Assembly (NCBI GenBank): GCA_011316305.1
Contig: SAUG01000020.1
Location: forward strand, 62,001 to 126,000
DNA: 64,000 nt
Direction: 5' to 3'
Source: Rusavskia elegans
Taxonomy: Eukaryota > Ascomycota > Lecanoromycetes > Teloschistales > Teloschistaceae
The notes below the pieces were generated by a model. The model was not told the DNA's origin, searched no databases, and saw only the letters and a list, made by a program, of their open reading frames with translations. Below are positions 44,852 through 55,168 of this stretch, piece by piece; the first letter of the stretch is position 1, and each line of letters starts with the position of its first letter. A program made the translations under genes and the position numbers.

Positions 44852-45772
44852 ATGCGATGTCTTGTGCTGGGAGTCGGACGGACTGGAACCAACTGTGGGT
44901 GGCCAGTGCCCCCAGTCCAGTGGTAGCACCGCTAACAGGACCAACAGCCATTTGTCAAGCAATGAAAATTCTGGGCTTCAACGAAACATACCATATGGCC
45001 AACGCCATGAACAACCTCAAGGACAATGAACTGTGGCTCGACGCCATAAACGCCAAGACCCAAGATGGGAAACACTTTGGAAGAGAGCAATGGGATCGAC
45101 TGCTGGGTCACTGCCAAGTATCTCCTGTTGGAGCTCTCTTTGCAGTGAAGTACTAACCCTGCCGACAGGCCGTCACCGACTTTCCGGCCGCTCTGTTTGC
45201 GCCCGAGTTGATCTCCGCGTATCCCCAAGCGAAGGTCGTCCTGAGCAATCGAGATGTCGACCAATGGTATCGGTATGAGACCGCTGCGATACACGAGAGG
45301 AAATCGCTGACATTCGCCTTCCGTTGAACGCAGATCGATCAAACGGACCATTGATTGGCGCTACAGAGATCCTGTGCTCTTTCTGTTGTCTCTAGTGGAT
45401 CCTCCAAGTGCAGCCTATTCAAGGATGTTTTACAAGATGTGGAGCCTCTTCACCAAGGGCGATTTCGCACTTCATGGGAAACGCGCGTTCCGAGATCACT
45501 ATCAGGGCGTGCGAGAGCTGGTCCCGGCTGATCGATTGCTGGAGTACCGTGTCAGCGAGGGCTGGGAGCCACTGTGCAATTTCCTCGATGTGGAGATACC
45601 TGATTGCCCATTCCCCGCAGGCAATGAGCAGGAGTATTTTCGGCAATCGCTAAGAGCACTGGATAGGACAAGGGCTCTGGCTGTGCTCCGGAAGATACTT
45701 CCGTGGCTGCTTGCCATAACCACTTTGGTCTTGTCCATGCTATTCACGTTCTGGTTCAAAGGTAGCCAATAG
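44852..45772 (+). CDS. Fungal P-loop sulfotransferase-like protein
   Basis: Four exons (44852-44894, 44948-45117, 45169-45272, 45334-45772) give 251 residues with agreeing phases. The start MRCLVLGVGRTGTN is joined by a 53 nt intron (CTAAC branch) to SICQAMKILGFNETYHM; the GVGRTGT P-loop is the 5'-phosphosulfate-binding element of the fungal Sulfotransfer_4 family. Further motifs: DFPAALFAPELISAYPQAKV, VLSNRDVDQWYRSIKRTIDW (the 3'-phosphate-binding region), VSEGWEPLCNFLDVEIPDCP, and a C-terminal membrane helix, WLLAITTLVLSMLFTFWF. The substrate is unknown. Other annotation systems often mislabel this family as an epimerase/dehydratase. Confidence 0.88.
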
Positions 45773-45869
45773 GTTCTAGACTTACGTATGATAATCCATA
45801 CATGCTCAGTTCTGTTTTACCCTAACTGAAAAGACGAGTCTTTTTTGGCTTCCTGCCTAGGCTCAAAGA

Positions 45870-46364
45870 CTATTCCATCACCTCCATCTCCAAAGTTGCC
45901 CGATCTGTCGGCCTCCTTCTGCCAATAATCAATTCGTCCACGACAGTAAAACCCAGATGCTCATGCACATCCTTGGCGTATAAAGTCGTGGCTTCCGCCC
46001 AGACAGGTAAATGCATCCTCCTGGCATTTTCCTTTGCAGATCACCCGATCCGGCAGGAGCTGAAGCTTCTCGTTTGTGCCGGGTGACTTTGGTGGATACC
46101 TAAATCACACGTCCGCTCAGCCAACGCAAAAGACTCGATCGATTGGGATGATGAGCTGGTGGCTTGCATTAACCATTCGGCAGCCATCGAGCCGTCATTG
46201 GTCGTTACAATGGCGGTCCCTTCTTCAAGCGCTTGTATTCGTAGATCTCGACACCAATCTACTTGCTCGCGGAGGCCAATCGTACTCCAATGACGCCGAC
46301 CATGATACGTAGACAGGTTCAGGAGCGTGGGCGAGGATCCGTACAATTCTTTCCGAAGCTGGAC
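45870..46364 (-). pseudogene. GNAT acetyltransferase, interrupted by one stop
   Basis: The minus frame reads through to a stop at 45870-45872 with GNAT-like content. After one TGA at 46041-46043 come SAKENARRMHLPVWAEATTL and AKDVHEHLGFTVVDELIIG, the characteristic C-terminal part (acetyl-CoA region, then the WAEATxxxxxxYExxGF motif). The upstream half has AERTCDLGIHQSHP. No ATG opens the frame at its apparent start. A single TGA could be a CGA/TGG change or an assembly error; as given, the gene is broken. Confidence 0.6.
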
Positions 46365-47535
46365 TCCATTATTCGACTCCAGGGGATGGAAATTTCCTCA
46401 ACTCTTTCTTTGAATCTAGCAATATCCAAAGTGTCCGTCAAAACGAAGACAAGCAATACAAGGAAACCGACCACGAGATCGTTCTGTGCAGATTCCAGTC
46501 TACAAGCAAGGTGACCTGATGGGCGATGGCTCTACGCGGAGGTTCGACCCGGGGGTTCGAACCGGATTGAATGGCTAAAAATGTGGACGATTGTGGGGGA
46601 CGGTCGGAACATCAACAACTTACCACGGCGAAGCTCGGGAATCTTGCCCAGTATGCATTGGCCTTAAATCGACTGCATGGCCCTCTCGAGGTCGATCCTA
46701 ATGTAAGATCCGATCGGACCGATTCACCCTCGCACGGAGAGCAACGCGGGACGAGGCGATGGGGAGGAACGGATGTGGTAAAGTGCTGTTTAACCCATCA
46801 AAAGCGAATACTGATTCCGATGCAATATAATGTATAATAGATCACTACCTAAACTCCGACGCAGATCAACCAATCAAATACTGCTAGTTAATCGATTTGG
46901 GATTCGTATGATGTAACGAACGGAGAGCAGTCAGCGCTGTTGTCGCCGATCATACTGGAGGAGTTTTCATCTATGGTGTCCAATTTCCAACCCTGACAGT
47001 CGATACTCGCCCTATTCCACGAGAATTTCCAGCCTTCTACGGACCTCATCACACGTTGCGTCCATTGCGGCAGCCATGCAGCTTGCTGAGATACTCAATT
47101 TACGATATAACAGCGATTGGATCCTGACGCTGGCAGCTTATACCATCTCACCAGCCTGGTGCTTCATGCGTAACATCAAGTTTCCGACGAGACAAAGCGG
47201 CTGAACAGGATTGATGCTGTCCTGGTGAAGAGCAGTGTTCGGGGCCAGTATTGGACTCGACTAGACACAACACTCCACTCAAGAAGTGGCTGCTTGAAGG
47301 CGGAAGAGTCGTCTCCACGATCCAGTAACGGGCAGCAGTCACGTGGTCATCGTCGAGACATAGCTGACAGACCACGGCTTGCCGAGCCGTGACTGTTTAA
47401 TATAGAGCGCCACCCATTTCCTTCCTCGATTGCATCTACCCTTCTCAACATACTCCCTTATCTCCCATCAGCAAACCCTTCAGTACACCCCACACATATC
47501 TTTCGCCAAGGCCGCAAAAGAAATACCATGTCACA
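46365..47535. other. Intergenic, nothing recognised
   Basis: No supported gene. A GGTTCGAACC motif at 46553-46562 resembles a tRNA B box but no acceptor stem or properly spaced A box was found. Confidence 0.4.
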
Positions 47536-48044
47536 ATGCAACTCCCAATCACCCACTCTCTATTGGCCCTACTCGCCATCCCAGCCGTCCTCGCCGACCA
47601 CGCAGCACCGAAGCGCAAAATCCAGAACTACAACGCTTGCCCCAGCCTTCGAATTCTCAACTGCTGCACTAGCGTCATCGCGGGCACCGCCACGGGACAA
47701 GGCTGTAAGATGCCTCTTTTTGTGGCCCACCCCTCGCCTCCATCCCTGTCGCACTCCGGGCGATTAATGACATGTCTGCTAATTTAACCTTGATTCCCAG
47801 GTATTCAGGGAACGCAGACGGCTCCCAATGCGTTTGAGTGCTCGACCGGCTTCTTAGGGCTGTGCTGCCTCGAGACGGTAAGGACACTAAACTCCGTATG
47901 AAGAGATTCGTGTTGTGATTCACGACGGGGCAGCTGTCGCTGGGTGGGAACATTGGTTTGTGGAAGAATGCCGGACAGAGGATGATCCAGGGCGTGGGGC
48001 CGATTTATAGTACTGTGAGGGGCGAATCGGCTTCGAGGCATTGA
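47536..48044 (+). CDS. Small secreted Cys-rich, hydrophobin-like protein
   Basis: Three exons (47536-47704, 47801-47877, 47934-48044) give 118 residues. A signal peptide, MQLPITHSLLALLAIPAVLA, precedes a mature part with the pattern C-x7-CC-x12-C-x12-C-x7-CC: NACPSLRILNCC, GQGCIQG (the Cys is formed across intron 1), FECSTGFLGLCC. This order (C, CC, C, C, CC) is that of hydrophobins, but the eighth Cys is absent: the third exon (LSLGGNIGLWKNAGQ...) has none. It may be a divergent or truncated hydrophobin, or an unrelated secreted Cys-rich protein. Length and signal peptide fit either. Confidence 0.7.
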
Positions 48045-50343
48045 GTATTCGTGTTTCCCACTTGGCCATTTGGTCTATGTATTCTCATATCACCTTTTTT
48101 TGGACAGATGAAGGTAGGGCTGCCGTTAGTCTAAGGACCGGCTGGATATATAGCGGAGCCTGTAGTAATATTCTGGATAACGGTTGCGACGAATCAAGCA
48201 TTCTTAGGATCCTTAAAGAAGGTTTCGTAGGTGCCGCTAAGGTGGGAGCGACTTGTTTGCGCATCATTGAGACCAGGTTGTGCGTCGAGCAGGGTTGTTA
48301 GGACGTTGCTCAGGGGGTTGCTGTCATCGTCGCCGCAGCCTACGAGTTGGTATTTCCCTAGTTGTGGCCACGTCACGTCTGGTAGATGCTAGGAGGAAGT
48401 CTGCGTGATCGTAAGATACGAGAGCATACCTCTTCTATCGAGTGTATAAATATACACGTACAAAGCTGCCGTCACTATAATACAAACCAAAAAGGAAAAG
48501 ACCGCAGAGTATCTCATCATGGGCGAGATGCTTTTCCAATGTCATCTTGTTGCAAAATTATTCTTATATCTCTCCTTGACAACGAGATTACTAAGTGGTA
48601 GGTCATAGTCACGTCTCACAGCATCAGTAGTGCGGAGCGTGGCCCAGGCTGACCTATACCGATAACCAAATACGATGGTCAAGATGATGCGATCTCCCTT
48701 CCCAGACTTCAAAAAAGATCAGGCCCCAGCAATGGCTCTCCGCTTTCGACCCGTTCGGTTGAAATTATGTCCGTTGGGAAAGCTACAGATCAGTATTTAA
48801 GGTGGGAAGACTCCAAGCGGGCTTGCTTGACTGTGACAGGATACGGCGTCGCTTGGTTATTGTGGAGAAGACGAGTCGGGCTACTAGGCTCACAGATCGT
48901 GATAACACCACTTATACTTATACCTGCCGCCGGTGGTTTGGGTCGCCGTTTCAATGTCACCTGGAGCTTTCTCCTCAAACGGCAGGGGGAGGGAGTAAGC
49001 ATACAGGCTTAGTCGCTCTTACGCCAGGCTTCTTTGTTCAACGATGGTACGTCGGTACAGGTGGGTGAGTGGTGTAACAAAGATAAGTTATCCATGGAAT
49101 GGCTTACCACAATACAGTTGAATAGAGGGAAGGAGCATGATGTGGTCTATGATAGAATTTTGCGGTCTGTCTAAGGCTGCTAAGGCGCCTGAATTTCGGA
49201 TCTCAAAAAGGGGTCGAAAAGGGGGTCGAAAAGGGTCGAAAAGGGTCGAAAAGGGTCGAAAAGGGCCCACGCAACTCCAAGCGGACCTTGTACCCTCAAG
49301 TTTGGCTCGCCGAGCTCTATGCTTGAACACTCTTGAATGTTACTTGATACACATAAGGCCACGACAGAGCGTAGCATGGCGATTTATACAAGCTCATGGG
49401 ATTGCTGTATGGTGGATACACATAAATTGGGCATGTTACTCTGAACCACTTCACTCGTCTACTTCTCTACCGTCCTATTAGTCTTCGAATCTAGTAGCCT
49501 CTACTCCGCCAACTTAGCTTCCCATTCAAGACATTCCCTTAAGCTCTCCAATCTATTATAAAAGCACTTGTTCTACTCCTTCGAGAAGTCTCCGGTGTTT
49601 CTAAACCCCTCTTCCAGATTCTCGCTGCTGACTCATGGACTTAATATTCCTATTTCTGAGTCGATCTTGTAGTATTTAAGGCCTGAATTTGGTGAGAGGT
49701 AGCATGCAGATTTAGATCAGCTGCCCAGGTGAGGAAGCGTATCCCCTTCGCTGCGGCATCATATCCTGGCAGAGTAGAAAAAGCTTCTGTGTTAATGAAA
49801 TACCACTCATTTTCGTCTTCGACCGTTCCAATCGATCCGACATCGTTATCGGACAGAACTTCCCATTCAGCTGACACCATCCATTGTTTCATATCGTCGT
49901 CTGACACATCATCCCATACACATTTTGGTTTGGGAAGTTCCAGGCTTCGATTTCATGCTCGTGATAATGAGCAGCCCCATTTCTACCGTATCGTGCAGCT
50001 GCTTCAATATGTTATGGACCCGAAGCTGAGGTATGTTGGGGATTGGGGACAGCGTTGGAGATGCCATATCTGAAAAGTATAGAGTACTAATGCACTTGTA
50101 TTGGAGAATCGCTTGTACATTCGTGGTCAAGCGAAGTCTGAGGAATTTGCGGTCTATCGAAGTTGAAGAGGATGGTCTCCAAGAGAAGCAGAGGAGTTGC
50201 TGGTAGGTGGTAACATGAAAAGGCGTTTCCCTACCTAAACTGTAGATAGCAGGATCTAAGAGCGATTCTATGGCTGAATCTGGTGACCTCGCTGGGGGAA
50301 GAATATATCTTTATCGACCGAGCGCCATCCCACAAGTCAGCGT
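48045..50343. other. Long intergenic region, nothing recognised apart from a minisatellite
   Basis: Overlapping frames up to 114 codons on both strands, none with motifs or good splice signals. Includes the tandem repeat at 49205-49265 and a repeat R copy at its 3' end. Confidence 0.4.
49205..49265 (+). repeat. Decamer minisatellite
   Basis: About six tandem copies of GGGTCGAAAA with two slightly longer units at the left end. It is non-coding as far as can be seen. Confidence 0.9.
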
Positions 50344-50467
50344 GCAATCGTGAGATCGTGAGATCGATATTTTACATCGAGACACCGGTTGCCGGTCATT
50401 AAGACTGACATAGAATGATGAGTCTTGTAGGCCAGAGGCAACACCCATCTTAGCAGACGAAAGGATA
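50344..50467 (+). repeat. Interspersed repeat family R, copy 3 (diverged)
   Basis: Shares GCAATCG at the start, TTTACATCGAGACACCGG-like sequence in the middle, GATGAGTCTTG and the end CTTAGCAGACGAAAGGATA with copies 1 and 2. It is more diverged, so its start is approximate. Confidence 0.6.
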
Positions 50468-51115
50468 AGAGCAAACTAAAAACCTATAGGGGTTGCTGTA
50501 TGATACGACAAACGCAAGAACAAAGTGCAGGGAGACGTACAGGCTGCAATGAAGCAGCATGATCTGCAGGCGCTCCTTCGATAGAAGTGAAATTAGCTGC
50601 CTGTGCCTAGTTATAGGGAAAAAACACCTCGTGGGGCTCGAGAAAGTACACTTCCTGGATAACTCAATCAATGACTGCTCCACCAAATTCATACCTAGGA
50701 TTGGCCACAGCATTGATCTCAAGAGGCCAACACCACGCTGAACCTCGCTGGTAATACCAGGTTTTGTTCCGCGATGTATGATTGGATATGCGCTGATTGC
50801 GCCAGTGCTCAGCCTGCCAGCCTCACGTTTGTCCTCCCACATGGAACATGGGCCTCAATTCATTTCATGCAATAATGTGGCTGTCTCCCCTTGTACCTCG
50901 ATACTGATTCAATCATTGACGAGGCTGAGAATTCCTCTGTCCCGAGACCCGGGAGTTGGGGACTGTATATAGTAATATTGGCAAGGTCGAGGGTTTCAGC
51001 CGTTTGGTGGCCAAGCACGCTGGGGTAGAGTTGCTTCTCCCTTGCCCTCCCATCTTCATTCCTTCTTGAACTCTCAGCCATATCCTAGAGAACAAATCTT
51101 TATTGACCTGCAGAT
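50468..51115. other. Intergenic, nothing recognised
   Basis: Precedes the Cys-rich membrane protein; a TATATAG sequence at 50964-50970 may be a TATA element, about 150 bp upstream of the ATG. Confidence 0.4.
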
Positions 51116-52083
51116 ATGGCGTCATATCTTAGAATGGGTCCTTCTCAAGTCTTTCTTGTGTGCATGTTCGCAATCCGCGGAGCCAACGCAGCCTGTTATT
51201 TTCCTAATGGAACCGAACACGACCGTGAGGATCAGGCTCCTTGTGACAGTACCAGTGGTATAGCAAGCATGTGCTGCAATCTAAAAAATACTACCACGGC
51301 CGGTCACTGTCGCACCGACGGTCTTTGCATACCATATGACAACTCTCAACCTTGGCGCGGTCCTTGCACGGATCCTACGTGGAAAGACCCTGCGTGCCTC
51401 CCTCTTTGTATCGATGGGATAGGTAAGAGCTCTTGAGGCGAGCGCTTCCCAGAGATGTTCGACACAACAACTTACACCTGCGTAAAGCAGCTGATCATGA
51501 CTCGCCTATCACGATTTGCGCCGATGGAAGCTTGTGCTGCGGATTCCCTGGAACAAGAGACAGTCGTACTTGTTGTGCCGGGGGTAAAGGATACGTTATC
51601 CAGCAGGGTAGAGTCATATCAGCTCAGGATGCAAGATCATCGGCGTCAACCGCAGCCGAAAGTCAATCTACTCAGCAGGGTAGAGTCATATCAGCTCAGG
51701 ATGCAAGATCATCGACGTCAACCGCAGCCGAAAGTCAATCGCCGATACCTACGGGCCAGACCTTATCCTCTTCTTCGCGTTCAACCAGTGATGAATCAGC
51801 CATCGCTACCAGTATATCAGGAGCAGCACCAGCGTCAGCGTCCCCAAATACAGGTGCCACAGTGGGAGGAATAATAGGAGGAGTCGGAGGAATTGCTGCG
51901 CTTTGCTTCGCGTTCTGGTACTTCATCATCAGACGGAAGATCAAGCGATCCAAGCTACCGCAAGCCCAGGATTCACTTCCACCGCAGCATCAAGGGTTTT
52001 GGCAAGAGCCCAAAGAAGTTCCTGCTAATGACATGACTCGGGAGTTGGATGCGACCCAAACCCGGCAAGAGCTGGGGAATTGA
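51116..52083 (+). CDS. Secretory-pathway Cys-rich type I membrane protein
   Basis: Two exons (51116-51422 and 51488-52083, 65 nt intron, GTAAGA donor) give 300 residues. A signal peptide (about residues 1-26, ending IRGANA) precedes a Cys-rich ectodomain: ACYFPNGTEHD, PCDSTSGIASMCC, HCRTDGLCIPYD, WRGPCTDPTWKDPACLPLC, then ITICADGSLCCGFPGTRDSR and TCCAGGKGYVI. A Ser/Thr/Ala-rich stalk follows, containing a 24-residue tandem duplication, then a membrane helix, VGGIIGGVGGIAALCFAFWY, and a basic cytosolic tail starting RRKIKRSK. The architecture (WRGxCTDPTW signature, stalk, one helix, short tail) recurs in many filamentous ascomycetes, sometimes described as sensor-like; function is not established. 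Confidence 0.85.
51601..51744 (+). repeat. 72 bp in-frame tandem duplication in the stalk
   Basis: 51601-51672 and 51673-51744 differ only at a few bases (for example GGCGTC against GACGTC). Each encodes QQGRVISAQDARSS plus STAAESQS, 24 residues. Confidence 0.97.
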
Positions 52084-52468
52084 TAAAGTACATGCAAGCT
52101 AGATGTCTTGTTCCCATGCCTTAGTATCGATACTATATCGCAGGGTCCAGGGAAGTTTGCCGGACTTGAAAGAGAATGCTTCGGGGATTGCCCAGAGCCG
52201 AGTAACGGTGAAAGTATCTCCCCGACGAAGACTTCATACACGATCTGCTTGATGCCGAAGCAATTAGGTAACGTCGAACGGATTTAAATGCTCGGTAGTG
52301 CTTGACATTCTTCGCAATAAGTATACAAGTGGGGTGATCTCCGTAACAGCCTGGAAGCTTAATAGTAGCAATCACCCACCGAAACAATGGACGAATTTGA
52401 AAACACAGAGTGGGGTATCATCCTTACAACGCAATGCTCCAGCAATGACACAAAAAGTTTCTCGCTCA

Positions 52469-54213
52469 TCACCTCCCCGGTCCGAAACCAGCCGTAGGTG
52501 CTGAGCCCGAGTGTGGATCATTCGATATGCTGTTTTTATTAGCGTCTTCGACACTTTTTCGACTGTCAAGTATTTCCTTCCGCAATATCTCCACTTGTTT
52601 CTTGATGGCTTGGAAGATCGGATTCGAGGCGATTTGGCCTGACGGTATTTCCAGATGATTCACCGAGGACGAGACAAATCGCTGCGTCTGCACTAGACCC
52701 AGCAGCGCTGTGACGAGTGCTTCTTGCAGGTAAGCGAAGCTGAAACCTTCAGTAATCTTGGCAATCGATGAGGACATCTCGGGTGGGAGCTTCATTGATG
52801 TTGTCTTGGCGAGCTTCGTTCTACATATTTCACTCAATAATTGATCTCGTGGGGTGAGTCTACAACGAACCTCCAAAAATCGCAGTAGCGAATACGTTCA
52901 GGAATTGCTGGCAAGGCGAAGTGATACTTCCGATCGAAGCGACTTGGTCGTTTGGCGATCCCTGCGTCAAGTCTATCCACTGGTGGGTCTGTCAGTGACT
53001 TTAGAAGCATGGGATCGGTAAGAAGCTCACAATAGTTAGTGCTTCCGATCATCATAACACCATCATTGCCTTCTAAGCCATCGACCTCGTTGAGGAAAAA
53101 GCTTTTGACTTTGTCTGATACCAGACTGTCAATGTCTTCGAACACGAGAAGGCAAGGCGCTGTGTCTCTTGCTTTATCGAAAATAGTCCGAATGTCGTCT
53201 TGATCAATATTTCGGCCAAGAGACTTGACATAGAGAGTTGGAATCTCCGGTGACCGTTGAGAAAGAGAACGCGTCAATGCTTTGATGGAGATTGTTTTCC
53301 CATTACCAGGCAGGCCATGGAGGATGATACCACGCTGAATAGTATTAGTTGAGTGTACCTCCTGAACATCTACGATCCCACGTAGAGTGCTTTGAGATAG
53401 TAGTTTGGGATGCCAGTGGGCTGAGGCTAGAACGGGGCACAGTAGATTTAGAACAACAAAGTGCAATTTTAGGGGAAATTCTTCAGAGCGCACGATATGG
53501 TGAGTTTGCGATAACCAGCTCACCTTCCGAGGGACCCCGAATGACTTGTAATCTTCTTTCCTGTCGAAAAACCCCTCGACGTCGGCAACAAGGTTCGCTT
53601 TCATTTCTTCATTGAGGATAACTTGATCCCATCTGCAAGCCTGGACACTCTTCCAGAGTTTGCGATTCCTTGCCCAGTAACCTTTGTCATAGACCCAGAT
53701 TTCGTTGTCAATTCTGTTTTCATAAGTGGCAGCTGCGGTGATAAGCTCATCGACCACATTCGACCTACCTCCATCGAGGTCTGCGTCGGCTTTAGGACAC
53801 AGTATGTAAAAGAGATCAACTTCTAAGTAACCCCACTCATGGTATGAGAGCTCGTAGAGTTGGAAGCGATGGTTGTTCCACTGGTAATGAAATCTAGCCA
53901 GCTCCACTGTGTCTTTCATGCGGCCGACCTGATCACCGTTGTTCTTACTGAACGTTCGCTTGGTGTAGAGTTCCGAGTCGGTATCGAGGCGGATCCTAGC
54001 AAGGCCAGCGGTGGCGAGCTTGATGATACCATCTTTTGGGATTTGTACAACGATATGATCCGAGTAGCGCTCCTGCAAGATCTGAGTGACACGAATGCCA
54101 GTGGCTACTCCCGAATCGTGCAGGTGACACCTGATATCCGCAATTGGGTCCGATTGCTTGTCAGCGACAGTACCTAGAGGTAGTTGCTGGAGCGATGACG
54201 CCGTACGTGCAAG
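52469..54213 (-). CDS. AAA ATPase of the fungal cytosolic type, 5' end open
   Basis: Minus-strand exons 54213-53524, 53334-53031, 52979-52871 and 52820-52469, about 484 residues. The N-terminal part (SDPIADIRCHLHDSGVATGI, RLDTDSELYTKR) belongs to a large fungal AAA family. Motifs: GLPGNGKT (Walker A), CLLVFEDIDSL (Walker B), MMIGSTNY (sensor 1), SRFDRKYHFALPAIPERIRY (arginine finger region). The C-terminal exon holds SSSIAKITEGFSFAYLQEAL. Introns 1 and 2 (189 and 51 nt) are multiples of three without stops, so the open frame reads through both; the family pattern (GVPRK joined to RGIILHGLPGNGKT, and TNYLDRLDAGIAKRP) indicates they are spliced. No ATG exists between the upstream stop at 54214 and 54078, so a first exon is missed. 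Confidence 0.8.
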
Positions 54214-55168
54214 TTATGGATGGCCCAAGCGGACTTTCTTGATAACCTTCCCAATGCAACATTTTCGCAATGGGAGGTGTCGCCCGGAGAATGGCGGCGC
54301 CCAAAGTCGAGGGCAATCCCTAGTGAACACCTATCTGTTCAAGCAACTCATCCGGCTAAGGGAAATCGTTCGGACACTCTCAGCGGCTATGTATCCCTTC
54401 GGCCTAGCGGGGTGGACATCTGATACCTCGACTGCCAGCCAAATCGTATGCCCTACAAATTCTGGGGCGTAGTGTCCGGTTTCTTGTGTTTCCCTTATTC
54501 TGCTCACGGCGAGCATCGGCAATGGATTTTGATAAGAAGGTTAGTGTACTGTACACATATCATTACTCGTGCTCAGGGTTAGACCCTAAGACAATGAGCC
54601 GCGGGTCTCTCCGAAGCTAGACCCAGTCAGGCGTAAGTCGAAGAGCCCCTAAGGTACCCGAACATCGCCCCTCATTACGGAGTACCATCCTCGATCTCTC
54701 TTCCTCACATGCACACTACTGCATCCCTAGCAGTACCTACATACCAAGCACTCTTTCTATCCAATCGCCTAGTAATCTCAGCTATGGTTCGTTGCGAAGA
54801 CCGGAGAAGGTTGCAGTTCGCCAGCCGAAGCCCACGAAATCGAAGAAAATCGTACCAAGAGAACGTCAGAAGAACAAGACCACTTTCAGTTGGCTATTGC
54901 ACGACACGATATGAAATACAACGGTAGCGAAGCACCATTACACCTGCGACAGGGTGCAGCGGTGGGCTGCGATAGTACCGAGCACCAGCTGTATTAGGTT
55001 CGGACTTCATCGGCATGCCAACAGATATGATGCATGACACAATAGGCTCGATCTCGAGCCTTTGTGCATGCGCCATTTCATCATGATCACAATTCCTCCC
55101 AAACTCCCAGATGAAGTCGTCAACAGCGCCCTGAACAACAGCAACCAACTCTTATCGACCATCGCACC
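54214..55168. other. Intergenic, one MITE relic
   Basis: Presumably contains the missing first exon of the AAA gene on the minus strand and the promoter of the MFS gene. A MITE-terminus relic lies at 54470-54514. No gene is recognised. Confidence 0.4.
54470..54514 (+). repeat. Solitary terminus of the 25219-type MITE, diverged
   Basis: TAGTGTCCGG, then TTCTGCTCACGGCGAG with about 12 extra bases between them. It matches the terminus found at 25436-25470. No partner was seen within several hundred bases. Confidence 0.5.

Noticed and set aside
46523..46570. Possible tRNA gene (GGTTCGAACC resembling a B box)
   Set aside because: The candidate A box is only about 33 nt from the B box and the flanks cannot form an acceptor stem.
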